A stretch of 64,000 nt of DNA from contig NZ_LS990887.1 of the NCBI RefSeq assembly GCF_900411315.1, forward strand, positions 248,001 to 312,000, in the 5' to 3' direction. Below the pieces are notes generated by a model, which did no database searches, was not told the DNA's origin, and saw nothing but the letters and a program-made list of their open reading frames with translations. Position 1 is the stretch's first letter; every line of letters begins with the position of its first letter. This document shows, one piece after another, positions 30,687-40,465 of this stretch. A program made the translations under genes and the position numbers. This DNA is from Corynebacterium senegalense. GTDB taxonomy: Bacteria; Actinomycetota; Actinomycetes; Mycobacteriales; Mycobacteriaceae.

Positions 30687-31612
30687 CACATCTCCACCGC
30701 CTTGTACAGCGAGGTCAGCTCGGCGCTGTTCAGGGCGCGCATGGAGCCCGGCTTCATGTCGCCGAGCTGGACGGTGTGCACCTTGGTGCGCACGAGGCGC
30801 TGCACCGGGTAGCCGGCCGCCTTGAGCATGCGGCGCACGAGGTGCTTGCGGCCCTCGTGGATCTCCAGGCGGATGATCGACTGGCCGTTGTGCACGTCGA
30901 CGATCTGGACGTAGTCGGCGGCGGCGGGGCCGTCGTCAAGCTCGATGCCCTTCTTCAGCTGCTTGATCAGCGCGGGCTTGGCCTCGCCGAGGACTGTGGC
31001 CATGTAGGTCTTGCGCACCCCGTAGCGCGGGTGCATGAGTCGGTTGGCCAGCTCGCCGTCGTTGGTGAGCAGCAGCAGGCCCTCGGTGTCGGCGTCGAGT
31101 CGGCCGACGTGGAAGAGGCGCTGCCCCGAGGCCGTCTTCTCGGCCACGTAGCTGCCCACCGAGGTGCGGTCCATCTCGTCCTTCATGGTGGACTGGACGC
31201 CGCGCGGTTTGTTAAACACGAAGTACTCGTGCTCCTCGTTGACGTTGATGCGTGTGCCGTCGACGCGGATGATGTCCACGCGCGGGTTGACGCGCATGCC
31301 CTGCTGGGTCACGATCTTGCCGTTGACCTCGACGCGGCCCTGGTCGATCATCACCTCGGCGTGGCGTCGCGAGGCCACCCCGGCCTTCGCGAGCACTTTC
31401 TGCAGGCGCTCGCCCTCGGCGGCGCCGGGGCGGGCGGCTGGTTCCGGCGCGTCGGGTTCGTCCCACCAGTTGTCCTCGAGGGGGTGGGGCTCCGCGGCGC
31501 GGCGCTCGTCCAGGCGGACGTTCTGCTTCTTCGCCGGCTTCGCATAGGAGATGTAGAACGTGGTGTCCTTCTCTCTATCCGGTGTGCCGTCACGGCGAGC
31601 GGGAGGAGTCAT
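30686..31612 (-). CDS. rluB: 23S rRNA pseudouridine synthase (RluB family)
   Basis: 308 residues. An S4 RNA-binding domain (RLQKVLAKAGVASRRHAEVMI, in parts LQKVLAKAGVASRR and HAEVMI) is followed by the RsuA/RluB catalytic domain with HVGRLDADTEGLLLLTNDG, where the Asp of GRLDADTEG is catalytic. An N-terminal tail of about 65 residues is polar and probably disordered. ATG 31612 has AAGGATT upstream. Overlaps cmk. Confidence 0.93.
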   Translation of the reverse strand: MTPPARRDGTPDREKDTTFYISYAKPAKKQNVRLDERRAAEPHPLEDNWWDEPDAPEPAARPGAAEGERLQKVLAKAGVASRRHAEVMIDQGRVEVNGKIVTQQGMRVNPRVDIIRVDGTRINVNEEHEYFVFNKPRGVQSTMKDEMDRTSVGSYVAEKTASGQRLFHVGRLDADTEGLLLLTNDGELANRLMHPRYGVRKTYMATVLGEAKPALIKQLKKGIELDDGPAAADYVQIVDVHNGQSIIRLEIHEGRKHLVRRMLKAAGYPVQRLVRTKVHTVQLGDMKPGSMRALNSAELTSLYKAVEM

Positions 31613-31682
31613 CGGAGAATCCTTACTGTCATATGCGGTTGTGCACGTTCGTGCATGTACCCGGTTCAGGCTACCAGCGACG

Positions 31683-32270
31683 CTACCAAGCGTCCTCAAT
31701 CGAATCGATGTCGGGCAGAAGCGGCGCCAGATCGGGCAGTCTGTCGAGCGAGTCGATCCCGAGCAGCTCAAGGAAGAGCTCGGTGGTGACGTAGCGGTGC
31801 GCGCCCGAGGCCTCGTCGGGGTCAACCTCCGCGATCAGCCCGCGCAGGGCGAGGGTGCGCATCACCCCGTCGACGTTCACGCCGCGCACCCCCGCCACCT
31901 GCGAGCGCGTAACCGGCTGGCGGTAGGCCACCACGGCCAGTGTCTCCATTGCGGCGCGCGACAGCCGCGTCTGGGAGCCGTCGAGGAGGAACGCCTCCAC
32001 CGCCTCGGCGTTTTCCGGCCGGGTGTAGAGCCTCCAGCCCTCCGCGCTCTCCCGCAGGTCGATGCCGCTGCCGCGCGCGTCGAGCTCGCCCTTCCACTCC
32101 CGCAGAAGCTTCTCGACGTCCCCCTGGCCCGCCCCCAGCGCCCGCGCCAGCGCAGCAGCATCCGCCGGGGTGTCCAGCACGAGCATGACGGACTCCAGCC
32201 GCGAGCGCAGCTGGGAGACCATCGGCAAGTCAGGTGACAGTTCCGGGGGCAAGTCGGCGGCAGGGTCCAT
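31683..32270 (-). CDS. scpB: Segregation and condensation protein B
   Basis: 195 residues; kleisin-associated subunit of the SMC-ScpAB chromosome condensation complex. Two winged-helix domains are recognisable, with the hallmark AMETLAVVAYRQPVTRSQVAGVRGVN (seen as METLAVVAYRQPVTR) and LRGLIAEVD, then YVTTELFLELLGIDSLDRLPDL. ATG 32270 is 11 bases after the scpA stop. Confidence 0.93.
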   Translation of the reverse strand: MDPAADLPPELSPDLPMVSQLRSRLESVMLVLDTPADAAALARALGAGQGDVEKLLREWKGELDARGSGIDLRESAEGWRLYTRPENAEAVEAFLLDGSQTRLSRAAMETLAVVAYRQPVTRSQVAGVRGVNVDGVMRTLALRGLIAEVDPDEASGAHRYVTTELFLELLGIDSLDRLPDLAPLLPDIDSIEDAW

Positions 32271-32281
32271 GGGCACCGATG

Positions 32282-33103
32282 CTAACTCCAATTGCTCGCA
32301 GCCACGACGGCCGGGTCCACCTCCAGGCCCGTCCACGACACCTCGAGCGGGCCCAGGGCCTCCTCCTGCTGCGCCTCCAGCGCCCGGGCCTTGTAGAGCT
32401 CGAGCAGCGCGAGGAAGCGCCCCACCACCTCCATGGAGCGCAGGCAGTCCTTTGTCAGCGAGGCGAAGCCCACCCACTGCCCCGCCCCGATGAGGCGCAG
32501 CGTGTCCAGGATCTTGCCCGCCTGCTCGGGCACGGAGACAGCCTGGGCGTGCACGTGGTCAGTGCGCACGCCCTCGGGCGGGCGTGGGCGGAAGACTCCC
32601 GCGGCCAGCTGGGCGAAGGTCGCAGGTGTGTGGCCGAGGGTCACCGGGGGCAGCAGGTCGGCGAACTGCGGCTCGACGGAGGTGGCGCGGGGGTAGCGTC
32701 GTAAAGCGTGCCTCTGCCACTCGCCGAGGAGGTCGGCGACCTGCTGGTAGGCGCGGTACTGGAGGAGCCTGGCGAAGAGGAGGTCGCGAGACTCGAGCAG
32801 CTCGAGGTCGGCCTCCTCGCTCATTTCCCCGCGTGGCAGGAGGCGCGCGGCCTTGAGGTCGAGCAGGGTGGCCGCGACGATGAGGAACTCCGTGACTTCA
32901 TCGAGCTGCGCGGACTCGCCGAGCGCCCGGGTGTAGGCGATGAACTCGTCCGTGACCTCGGCGAGCGCGACCTCCGTGACGTCGAGCTTCTTCGAGTTGA
33001 TGAGGTTGAGCAGCAGGTCGAAGGGGCCCTCGAAGTTGTTGAGCACGAGGGTGAACCCCGTGATCTCCGGCTGCTCCCCCGCCTGCCCGGGCGGGGTGCT
33101 CAC
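32282..33103 (-). CDS. scpA: Segregation and condensation protein A
   Basis: 273-residue kleisin of the SMC complex. The N-terminal FEGPFDLLLNLINSKKLDVTEVAL (in parts FEGPFDLLLNLI and KKLDVTEVAL) is diagnostic, followed by FLIVAATLLDLKAARLLP. The C-terminal wing ends FLALLELYKARALEAQQEE. GTG 33103 overlaps the stop of the upstream ParA-like gene, so translation is coupled; the open frame upstream of that codon overlaps parA-like coding sequence. Confidence 0.93.
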   Translation of the reverse strand: MSTPPGQAGEQPEITGFTLVLNNFEGPFDLLLNLINSKKLDVTEVALAEVTDEFIAYTRALGESAQLDEVTEFLIVAATLLDLKAARLLPRGEMSEEADLELLESRDLLFARLLQYRAYQQVADLLGEWQRHALRRYPRATSVEPQFADLLPPVTLGHTPATFAQLAAGVFRPRPPEGVRTDHVHAQAVSVPEQAGKILDTLRLIGAGQWVGFASLTKDCLRSMEVVGRFLALLELYKARALEAQQEEALGPLEVSWTGLEVDPAVVAASNWS

Positions 33104-33978
33104 CGCTCCGTGCGCTCCAGGACCTCGAGGGCGAGGTCGCGGTACTGCTTCGCGCCCTGGGAGTTCGGCGCCCACGTGATGATCGGCTCGCCCGCCACGG
33201 AAGTCTCGGGGAAGCGGACCGTGCGGGTGATCACGGTGTCGAAGACGGTGTCGCCGAACACCTCGAGGACGCGGTCCATCACCTCACGGGCGTGGGTGGT
33301 GCGGCGGTCGAACATCGTGACCAGGATGCCCACGATCTCGAGGTCGAAGTTGATGCGGTCGCGCACCTTCTCGACCGTGTCGGTGAGCAGAGCCAGGCCG
33401 CGCAGGGAGAAGTACTCGCACTCCATCGGGATGATCACGCCGTGGGAGGCGGCGAGCGCGTTGACGGTGAGCAGGCCGAGGGAGGGCCCGCAGTCGAGGA
33501 TGATGATGTCGTATTCCTTGCGCACCGGGCGCAGCGCCCGCGCCAGGGTGTGCTCGCGGCCCACCTCGTTGACAAGCTGGATCTCGGCTGCCGAGAGGTC
33601 GATGTTGGCGGGGACCAGGTCGAGGCCGGACACGTTGGAGTGGCGGATCGCGGCGTGGATGCTGGCGGTGTTGTCGAAGAGCAGATCGTAGACGGTGGTC
33701 TGCTCCTCGTCGTGCGAGACGCCGAGCCCGGCCGACAGGGCACCCTGCGGGTCCAAGTCAACGAGCAGGACTTTACGCCCCTGCTCCGCCAGGCACGCCC
33801 CGAGGTTGATGGTGGAGGTGGTCTTGCCCACGCCGCCCTTCTGGTTCACCATCGAGATCACCGTGGCGGGACCGTGCTTGCCCAGCGGCTTCGGCTGCGG
33901 CAGCTCGCGGACGGGCCTGCCAGTCAGGCCCACCTCCACTTCCTTGGCCTCGAACAACGAGCCGTCCGTCATCGACAC
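33100..33978 (-). CDS. pldP: Orphan ParA-family ATPase (PldP-like)
   Basis: 292 residues with the deviant Walker A motif VNQKGGVGKTTST, Walker A' LVDLDPQGALSAG and Walker B IILDCGPSLG. No parB is next to it, and it lies between xerD and scpA, the place of the ParA-like division protein PldP of C. glutamicum. Likely involved in chromosome segregation or septum placement. The symbol rests on synteny, so it is less certain than the family call. ATG 33978 follows GGGGAAGGTG. Confidence 0.88.
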   Translation of the reverse strand: MSMTDGSLFEAKEVEVGLTGRPVRELPQPKPLGKHGPATVISMVNQKGGVGKTTSTINLGACLAEQGRKVLLVDLDPQGALSAGLGVSHDEEQTTVYDLLFDNTASIHAAIRHSNVSGLDLVPANIDLSAAEIQLVNEVGREHTLARALRPVRKEYDIIILDCGPSLGLLTVNALAASHGVIIPMECEYFSLRGLALLTDTVEKVRDRINFDLEIVGILVTMFDRRTTHAREVMDRVLEVFGDTVFDTVITRTVRFPETSVAGEPIITWAPNSQGAKQYRDLALEVLERTER

Positions 33979-34072
33979 ACCTTCCCCTCGCGCGTTCCGT
34001 CTACCTTAGCGGGTTGACTCCGAGCTTACACCCTTGTCATTTCGGCGGCGGCCCACCCACGCCCCCCGGGCG

Positions 34073-34981
34073 CTACCGGGAACGCGGGTGGGCGCTGGCC
34101 CAGACCTCGCGGAGATTCTCCGCCGTGACGTGGGTGTAGATCTGCGTCGTCGTCACCGAGGAGTGGCCCAGCAGCTCCTGCACGGTGCGCACGTCCGCCC
34201 CGCCCTCGAGCAGGTGGGTGGCAAACGAGTGTCGCAGTGTGTGAGGGGAGATGTCCTTGCCCAGGCGGGCGCGCTCGGCGGCGTCCTTGATCACCATCCA
34301 CGCGCTCTGCCGCGACAGTGCCCCGCCGCGCTTGTTCAGGAACAGGGCGTGCGAGGTCCCGTTGGCCAGCGCCGGCCGGCCGCGCACGAGGTACACATCG
34401 AGGGCTGCGCGCGCGGCCGCGCCGACGGGCACGAGGCGCTGCTTGCCGCCCTTGCCGGTCACGGTGATCACCCCCTCGTCACCGGTCACGTCATCCAGGT
34501 TGAGCGCGAGAGCCTCCGAGACGCGGGCCCCGCTGGCGTAGAGCAGCTCGAGCAGGGCCTTGTCCCGCAGCTGGGTCGGCGTGTCGGCGGGGCAGCTGTC
34601 GAGCAGCGCCGCCACCTCGTCGATGCTCAGCGTGTCCGGCAGCTTCTCTCCGGCGCGCGGCGGGTGGACTGCGGCGGCCACGTCGGCCGTGAGGAGGCCC
34701 TCCGCCACCGCGAACCTGTGCAGCCCCCGCGCCACCGTCAGCGCCCGCGCCGCCGAGGAGGCCGCCAGCGGCGCGCAGTCCCCGTAGCCGCGCCGCAGGT
34801 CCGCCACGTAGGCCTCCAGGTCAAGCGAGGTGACCTCCCCGAGGTCCCGGCGCCCGGACTGGGCCAGCCAGTCGACGTAGCGCTGGGCGTCGCGCCGGTA
34901 GTTCCTCAGCGTGTTCGCGGAGCGCCCCCGTTCGACCGCCAGGTGGTTGAGCCACAGCTTGACGACGTCACCCGGGCGCAT
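34073..34981 (-). CDS. xerD: Site-specific tyrosine recombinase XerD
   Basis: 302 residues; acts with XerC at dif to resolve chromosome dimers. N-terminal SAM-like core-binding domain ([24 protein letters not shown], in parts) then the catalytic domain with [26 protein letters not shown] and [15 protein letters not shown], which supply the Arg, His-X-X-Arg and Tyr residues. The start overlaps the stop codon of the Nudix gene (TGATG). Housekeeping context argues against a phage integrase. Confidence 0.94.
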   Translation of the reverse strand: MRPGDVVKLWLNHLAVERGRSANTLRNYRRDAQRYVDWLAQSGRRDLGEVTSLDLEAYVADLRRGYGDCAPLAASSAARALTVARGLHRFAVAEGLLTADVAAAVHPPRAGEKLPDTLSIDEVAALLDSCPADTPTQLRDKALLELLYASGARVSEALALNLDDVTGDEGVITVTGKGGKQRLVPVGAAARAALDVYLVRGRPALANGTSHALFLNKRGGALSRQSAWMVIKDAAERARLGKDISPHTLRHSFATHLLEGGADVRTVQELLGHSSVTTTQIYTHVTAENLREVWASAHPRSR

Positions 34982-35628
34982 CAGATCTTCTTCATGTCCC
35001 CGCCGAGGCCCTGTGCGGCGCGCCGCCGCGCCAGCGCCTGCGGCCGAAAGGCGAAGGGCTCCTCCACCGGACGGGCCCGTCGCGCGCCGCCGAGCACGGC
35101 CGCGGCGGCAAGGATGCCCGACGCCGCGATCGAGTTGACGATCTCCCCGGCCAGGACCTTGCGTGTGGCGTCGTCAAGCGACACCCACTCGAGGGTCATG
35201 TCCGCCTCCTCGTCCTCCGCCTCGGGCCGCTCGACCTCGCTCAGACCGCGGGCGAGGAACACGCGGACAGCCTCGTCGGCGAATCCCGGGGAGGTGACCA
35301 GGTCCACGAGCACCTCCCAGTCCCGCGCGGCGAGCCCCGCCTCCTCGCGCAGCTCGCGCTTCGCGCACTCGAGCTCGGGTTCCCCGGCTACGTCGAGGAT
35401 GCCGGCGGGAAGCTCGAGAAGGCGCGCGGCGACCGAGTGCCTGTACTGCTCCACCATGGCGACGCGGCCGTCCTCGTCGAGCGCGACGATGGCCACGGCA
35501 CCGAAGTGCTCGACGATCTCGCGGTTCGCCTCGCGGCCGCCGGGCATGACCACGCGGTCGCGGCGGAGGGCGAGGATGGGGGCGTCGACAAGTATCTCTG
35601 AGCCGGTGACGGCGAATTCGTGAGCCAT
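34981..35628 (-). CDS. Nudix hydrolase, ADP-ribose pyrophosphatase type
   Basis: 215 residues with the Nudix box [18 protein letters not shown], matching the GX5EX7REUXEEXGU pattern, preceded by [16 protein letters not shown] as in ADP-ribose pyrophosphatases. Probably hydrolyses ADP-ribose or a related nucleoside diphosphate derivative. The ATG lacks a ribosome binding site, and TAACTT (35642-35637) is eight bases upstream, suggesting leaderless expression. Only 41 bases separate it from steB; in related genomes pyrG occupies this gap. Confidence 0.9.
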   Translation of the reverse strand: MAHEFAVTGSEILVDAPILALRRDRVVMPGGREANREIVEHFGAVAIVALDEDGRVAMVEQYRHSVAARLLELPAGILDVAGEPELECAKRELREEAGLAARDWEVLVDLVTSPGFADEAVRVFLARGLSEVERPEAEDEEADMTLEWVSLDDATRKVLAGEIVNSIAASGILAAAAVLGGARRARPVEEPFAFRPQALARRRAAQGLGGDMKKI

Positions 35629-35669
35629 AGGGCCCCAAGTTACTCCACAGCCACCGGCACGGGACCCGG

Positions 35670-36539
35670 CTACTGAGCCCCGGCCTCGTCGATCACCCGC
35701 CGCACGGAGCGCACCGTTTGGATGGCCCCGGCTTCGGTCTCGGCGACGTCCTGGACAACCACCCCGGTCTCACCGCGCGAAGCAAGCGCACCGGCGACAC
35801 CGTCGTTGCCCGCGCCTGGCAGGGCCAGGACGACGGGCGCGGACTCCGCGTCGAGCCCCGCGGCGAAGTCCGCGAGCGCACCGTCCGCGAAGGAATCCTC
35901 CCCGTCCGGTGCTCCGACGATGACCGCCGCGTTCGCCGCCGCCAAGTCAGCACCTGTGTACTCCAGGAAACCGGCCTCGGCGAGGGTGCTGAGGACGAAC
36001 TCGCGGTCCTCGGGCGTGGCGCGCGCTGACCCCGCGCCGTCGGAAAACAGCGCCGCGGCGAGCGACTGGCCGGCGTGCCGGCTCGGCGACCGGGCATCGA
36101 CCGAGAGCTGCGCCCCCGCCGGCAGCGTGTTCGCGATGATGGATCCGAGCTGGTCGGCGCTGCCCTGCGCGAGGAACTTCTCCGTCAGGGTCACCTCGCC
36201 GGCGTTGTCGGCGCCGGCCGCGTCCAGCAGCTCGCGGATCCTCGCGGCATCGTCCGCGGCCGCGCCCGGGGCGCGCAGCACGATCACCGCGGAACCCTTC
36301 AGGGAATCGGCGAGGATGGCCCCCGACTCCTCGGCGAGCAGCGCGTTCGCCTCTTCCGCCTGCGCCTCCGCCTCTTCGGCGCGCGGGTTCGCGGTCTCCG
36401 CCTGCTGGGCGCCCTGGCCGGTCCCCCGCACCTCCTGCAGGGCCGGTGAAATCACCAGGGAGCCCAGTGCGACGCCGAGAGCGGTGCCCCACGCCAGGCC
36501 CGCCAGGACGAGGGCTCCACGGCCCTTCTTTGCTGACAC
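35670..36539 (-). CDS. steB: SteB/MctB-family membrane protein
   Basis: 289 residues: an N-terminal membrane anchor (ALVLAGLAWGTALGVALGSLV), a coiled-coil Ala/Glu stretch (about 45-70, AEEAEAQAEEANALLAEES), then an extracytoplasmic domain. It belongs to the family of M. tuberculosis MctB (Rv1698) and C. glutamicum SteB, which works with SteA in daughter-cell separation. ATG 36539 follows GAGGAGGAG-type sequence and lies 22 bases after steA. Confidence 0.88.
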   Translation of the reverse strand: MSAKKGRGALVLAGLAWGTALGVALGSLVISPALQEVRGTGQGAQQAETANPRAEEAEAQAEEANALLAEESGAILADSLKGSAVIVLRAPGAAADDAARIRELLDAAGADNAGEVTLTEKFLAQGSADQLGSIIANTLPAGAQLSVDARSPSRHAGQSLAAALFSDGAGSARATPEDREFVLSTLAEAGFLEYTGADLAAANAAVIVGAPDGEDSFADGALADFAAGLDAESAPVVLALPGAGNDGVAGALASRGETGVVVQDVAETEAGAIQTVRSVRRVIDEAGAQ

Positions 36540-36561
36540 GATCCGCTCCTCCTCTCCGCGC

Positions 36562-37767
36562 CTAGCGCACCCAGTTCTGGAACTTCAGCGCGATGGCGTT
36601 CCAGGTGTCCACGAGGTTGTCCGCGAAAGACCCGTCGCCGCCGAGACCGACCACCAGAACGACCGTCGCCACGGCGACGAGCAGGCCGAGGATCGCCCAC
36701 GCCCACGCGAGACCCCCGCGGGGCTGCAGGGCGTAGAGGTTCTCGATGACGCTCGAGTCCACCACCCGGCTGCCCGCCTTGAGTCGGGTGAGCAGCGCCG
36801 CGGGGCCCGAGTGGTCGTCCCCGGCGAAGATCGCGTCGAGGTCCACGGCGTCGCCGACGGTGACGATCATCTCCGCGCCGTGGAACGCCGCCAGCAGAAT
36901 CGCGAGGTCGAGCGGTGAATCGGTCGCCGCGGGGAAGGTCATCGCCCCGACACCGAGGTCCTGGATCCGTTCCAGGCCGGCGGCGTGCCCGTCCGGATCG
37001 GCGGGCAGGACAACGCGCGCGTCCCCGCGCAGGTTCTCTGCCGCGACGTCGGCGGGGTCGCCGACGATGAAATCGGGTGCGTAGCCCGATTCCGCCAGCG
37101 CGTCTGTCGCCGAACCGACGCCGATGAGCACCGGCTTGTACTCCCGGATGAAGTTGCGCAGCCTGCCCACCTTCTCCCGCGCCTGCGGGCCGGGGGCGAC
37201 GACGAGCACCTTCCGTCCCGCCATCGCGTCGCCCATCTCGGGCACGCCGACGCCATCGATGAGCAGGGGCGACTCCGAATGGATGAACTCGATGGTGTTG
37301 CCGAAGTAGGCCTCCATGTGGTCGAGCAGGCTGCGCTGGGCCGCCAAGAAGGTGGCGTCCATGCTCTCGCGCTCGACCGGGCGGGCCTCGCCCACGAGCT
37401 TCTTGCCGGAGAACACCTGCCCGTCCGCCGTCACCGCGCCCTTCCGCCCGTCTCGCAGCGCCGAGCCGAGGGCGTCGCCGCCCTCCTCGAACAGGGCGAT
37501 GCCGGCGTCGAGAAGCAGGTGGGGCCCGTAGTTCGGCATGGACCCCGTCGAGAAGGCGGCGAGGTTGACCACGGCGGCCGGTTTGGCGTCGATGAGCAGT
37601 TCCGCCTCGCGGCGGTTCATGTTCGGCGAGTTGACCACCGCGATGTCGCCCGCCTTCACCCGCGAGGTTCCGCGCGCGGTGCAGTCACGCAACGTCCCCT
37701 GCACCTGGGCGGGGGACGATTCAGCGGGGGCGGGAGATTCGCCGGAGGCGCGCGAAAAGACACTCAT
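36562..37767 (-). CDS. steA: SteA, cytokinetic ring/cell-separation protein
   Basis: 401 residues. The cytoplasmic part has conserved VVNSPNMNRREAELLIDAKPAAVVN (in parts NMNRREAELL), NYGPHLLLDAGI and PDFIVGDPADV, resembling a thiamin-pyrophosphokinase-like fold. One C-terminal membrane segment (AWAILGLLVAVATVVLVVG) precedes a short outside tail. It forms a unit with steB. ATG 37767 has no clear ribosome binding site; CACAAT seven bases upstream resembles a weak -10. Confidence 0.9.
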   Translation of the reverse strand: MSVFSRASGESPAPAESSPAQVQGTLRDCTARGTSRVKAGDIAVVNSPNMNRREAELLIDAKPAAVVNLAAFSTGSMPNYGPHLLLDAGIALFEEGGDALGSALRDGRKGAVTADGQVFSGKKLVGEARPVERESMDATFLAAQRSLLDHMEAYFGNTIEFIHSESPLLIDGVGVPEMGDAMAGRKVLVVAPGPQAREKVGRLRNFIREYKPVLIGVGSATDALAESGYAPDFIVGDPADVAAENLRGDARVVLPADPDGHAAGLERIQDLGVGAMTFPAATDSPLDLAILLAAFHGAEMIVTVGDAVDLDAIFAGDDHSGPAALLTRLKAGSRVVDSSVIENLYALQPRGGLAWAWAILGLLVAVATVVLVVGLGGDGSFADNLVDTWNAIALKFQNWVR

Positions 37768-37817
37768 GGGCAACATTGTGCAGGTTGGGCGGGCCCCGAG
37801 GGTGGAGGCGCGCGGGA

Positions 37818-39545
37818 TCAACCCCGGGCGGATGCGACCTCGGCCTGCGCCCGCTCGAAAAGCTCCGCCGCGTGCGCCCTGCCCGTCTCGGAATCCTCCA
37901 TGCCCGCAAGCATCCGGGCCAGCTCCTCCACCCGCTGCTCGGGCGTGAGCCGGGAGACTCCGGAGGTTACCGTCTCGTCGCCGACGTTCTTGGCCACGTG
38001 GAGGTGTGTGTCGGCGTAAGCGGCCACCTGCGGCAGGTGCGTGACCACGATGACCTGGTTGTTGGTGGCCAGCCGGGCGAGGCGGCGACCGATCTCCACC
38101 GCTGCGCGCCCGCCGACGCCCGCGTCGACCTCGTCGAACACGAGTGTCGCGCCCGTCGCCGAGGCACTGAGGATGACCTCGAGGGCCAGCATCACCCGGG
38201 AAAGCTCACCGCCGGAGGCGCTCGTGGCCAGCGGCTGGGGCTCCATGGCGTCATTCGGCGCGAGCCGCAGCTCCACCGCGTCCGCACCGTCGCGCCCATA
38301 GGGCTGCTTCTCCACCTCCACGCTCAGGCGCGCCTTCGGCATCGCCAGGCCGCGCAGCTCCCCGGTCACGGCCTCACCGAGCGCGGAGGCCGCGGCCGTG
38401 CGGGCCTTCGTCAGAGCGCGCGCCCGCTTCTCCAGCTCCTTCTCGAGGGCGGCGACGCGCTTCTTCAGCTCGTCGAGAGCCTCGGCGGAGGTGTCGATCC
38501 TGCCCAGCCTCTTGCCTGCCTTCGCCCTCCAGGCCAGAACCCCGGCAATGTCGGGGGCGTACTTGCGGGTCAGCGTCTTGAGCTCCTGCTGGCGCTGCAG
38601 CTGCTTGTCCAGCTCCTCCGGGTCGGAAGGGAGGTTGGCGGAGTAGCTGCCCAGCTCCGCCGAGATGTCGGAGAGCACCCCGGCGACGTCGCTGAGCTGT
38701 TCGCCCAGGGACTTCAGGTCCGCGTCGCTGGCGGCCGCGAGGGCGGAGGCCGCGCGGCCGATGAGAGCCGAGGCGGCCTCCTCCTCGCCCCCGAACGCGC
38801 CGACCGCGTCCGCACCGTCGATGGCCACGAGGGCGGTCTCAGCGGCCTCGCGCAGCGCGTCGACGTCCTGCAGCCGGTTGATGCTGGCCACCAGCTCCTC
38901 TTCCTCACCGGCCACCGGATTGGCCTCGTCAATTTCCGCGATGGCGAACTGGAGGCGGTCGACCTCCTGCGCCAGCTCGCGGCGCTTCTCCGTGCGCTCC
39001 TTCAGCTCGCGGGCAGCCGCCCTCCACTGCGCCCACGTCTCACGGTAGGCCTCGAGAACGGGGGCAATCGCCGGGTCGAAGCGGTCGAGGGCACCGAGCT
39101 GCTGGTCCGGGGACATGAGCCGGAGCTGGTCGTTTTGGCCGTGGATGGTCAGCACGTGCCCGGCGAGCTCCGCGAGGGTGGCGGCGGGGACGGTGCGGCC
39201 GCCCAGGTGCGCCTTCGAGCGGCCGGTGGCCTTGACGGAGCGGGACACGACGTACTCGCCGTTTTCGTCCGCCTCCGCCCCCGCTCCCTCCGCAATCTCG
39301 CGGACGGCGCTCTGTGCCTCGGCCGGAAGGCCGTCGACGGCGAAGGCGCCCTCGACCACCGCCTGCTCCGCGCCGGTGCGCACGCGCGAGGCATCGGCGC
39401 GCCCGCCGGTGAGCAAACGAAGTCCCGTGACAACCATGGTCTTGCCCGCACCGGTTTCGCCGGTGAGCACCGTCAGCCCGGGGCTGAGCTCGGCGGTGGC
39501 GCGGGGGATCACGCCCAGGTTGGAGATGGAGATGTCGCTCAGCAT
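37818..39545 (-). CDS. recN: DNA repair protein RecN
   Basis: 575-residue SMC-like ATPase for double-strand break repair. Walker A GETGAGKTMV near the N-terminus, long coiled-coil centre (AALEKELEKRARALTKAR and similar), ABC signature SGGELSRVMLALE and Walker B ATLVFDEVDAGVGG. The ATG overlaps the nadK stop (TAATG), so it is coupled to nadK and tlyA in the order conserved with M. tuberculosis. Confidence 0.95.
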   Translation of the reverse strand: MLSDISISNLGVIPRATAELSPGLTVLTGETGAGKTMVVTGLRLLTGGRADASRVRTGAEQAVVEGAFAVDGLPAEAQSAVREIAEGAGAEADENGEYVVSRSVKATGRSKAHLGGRTVPAATLAELAGHVLTIHGQNDQLRLMSPDQQLGALDRFDPAIAPVLEAYRETWAQWRAAARELKERTEKRRELAQEVDRLQFAIAEIDEANPVAGEEEELVASINRLQDVDALREAAETALVAIDGADAVGAFGGEEEAASALIGRAASALAAASDADLKSLGEQLSDVAGVLSDISAELGSYSANLPSDPEELDKQLQRQQELKTLTRKYAPDIAGVLAWRAKAGKRLGRIDTSAEALDELKKRVAALEKELEKRARALTKARTAAASALGEAVTGELRGLAMPKARLSVEVEKQPYGRDGADAVELRLAPNDAMEPQPLATSASGGELSRVMLALEVILSASATGATLVFDEVDAGVGGRAAVEIGRRLARLATNNQVIVVTHLPQVAAYADTHLHVAKNVGDETVTSGVSRLTPEQRVEELARMLAGMEDSETGRAHAAELFERAQAEVASARG

Positions 39546-40465
39546 TATTTCGCGGCCGGTCCCCTCCACCCGGAGACGGGAAGCTTGAACTTGTGCACGA
39601 GCCGGTCGGTGAACGGGTGCTCGTCCAGGCGCACCCAGCGGACGGGCCGGCGGCCGCGGACGATCTCCACGCGTGAGCCGGGCGGCATCGCCATGGTCCG
39701 GAAGCCGTCGAGCACGACGTTGGCCTCGCCGGTGTTCGACTCCGACTCGATGGCCACCGTCGAGCGCGGCGAGACCACGAGTGGCTTGGTGAACAGCGCG
39801 TGGGCGTTGTTCGGCACCACGAGCAGGGCCTCCACCTCCGGCCACATGACCGGCCCCCCGGCGGCGAAGGCGTAGGCGGTTGAGCCGGTCGGCGTGGACA
39901 CGAGCACGCCGTCGCAGCCGAAGGAGGACACCGGGCGGAAATCCACCTCGAGGGTGGCGTCCATGACCTTCGTGCGGTTGACGTTTTCGATGCTGGCCTC
40001 GTTGAGCGCCCAGCCCGTGCCGAGCACGTAGTCGCCCGAGTCGAGCAGGACCACGTCGATGGTCATGCGGTCCTCGATCCGGTAGGTGCAGTCGATGACC
40101 CGGCCGATCGCCTCCTCCAGGCTCTCCTGCTCCCACTCCGCGAGGAAGCCCACGTGGCCCAGGTTGATGCCCAGGACCGGGACGTCCTGGGCGTGCGCGT
40201 AGTTCGCGGCGCGCAGGAACGTTCCGTCGCCGCCGAGCACGAGGACGAGCTCGCAGTCCGCCGCGGCCTCCGGCCCCTCCTGCACGCGCTCGAGGGTGCG
40301 CAGGGAGTCCTCCTCCTCGACCGGGCCCATGTTGTTCTGGTCGAGCAGCCGCACCTCGATGCCGGCGGCGGTGAGCAGCTCGGCGGCCCGCGCGGCCGCG
40401 GCGATGTTGCCCGCCCGGTAGGTGTGCGGCACGAGGAGGATCGCGCGGTTGTTGCGTGCACTCAT
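39545..40465 (-). CDS. nadK: NAD kinase
   Basis: 306 residues; makes NADP+ from NAD+. The kinase motif GGDGT is at 78-82 (LVLGGDGTFLRAA), and the substrate-binding NEASIENVN and TPTGSTAYAFAAGGP are present. Starts within the tlyA stop codon (TGATG) and ends within the recN start, so the three are tightly coupled. Alternative starts are not needed. Confidence 0.96.
   Translation of the reverse strand: MSARNNRAILLVPHTYRAGNIAAAARAAELLTAAGIEVRLLDQNNMGPVEEEDSLRTLERVQEGPEAAADCELVLVLGGDGTFLRAANYAHAQDVPVLGINLGHVGFLAEWEQESLEEAIGRVIDCTYRIEDRMTIDVVLLDSGDYVLGTGWALNEASIENVNRTKVMDATLEVDFRPVSSFGCDGVLVSTPTGSTAYAFAAGGPVMWPEVEALLVVPNNAHALFTKPLVVSPRSTVAIESESNTGEANVVLDGFRTMAMPPGSRVEIVRGRRPVRWVRLDEHPFTDRLVHKFKLPVSGWRGPAAK

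Noticed and set aside
30689..31825. Longer N-terminal starts for rluB, scpA, recN, gnd and the helicase
   Set aside because: The upstream extensions overlap neighbouring genes or terminators and are low-complexity; better starts with ribosome binding sites or leaderless promoters exist downstream.
34073..34981. Tyrosine recombinase as part of a prophage or integrative element
   Set aside because: It is housekeeping XerD, coupled to the Nudix gene and next to pldP-scpAB, with no attachment site or phage genes around.
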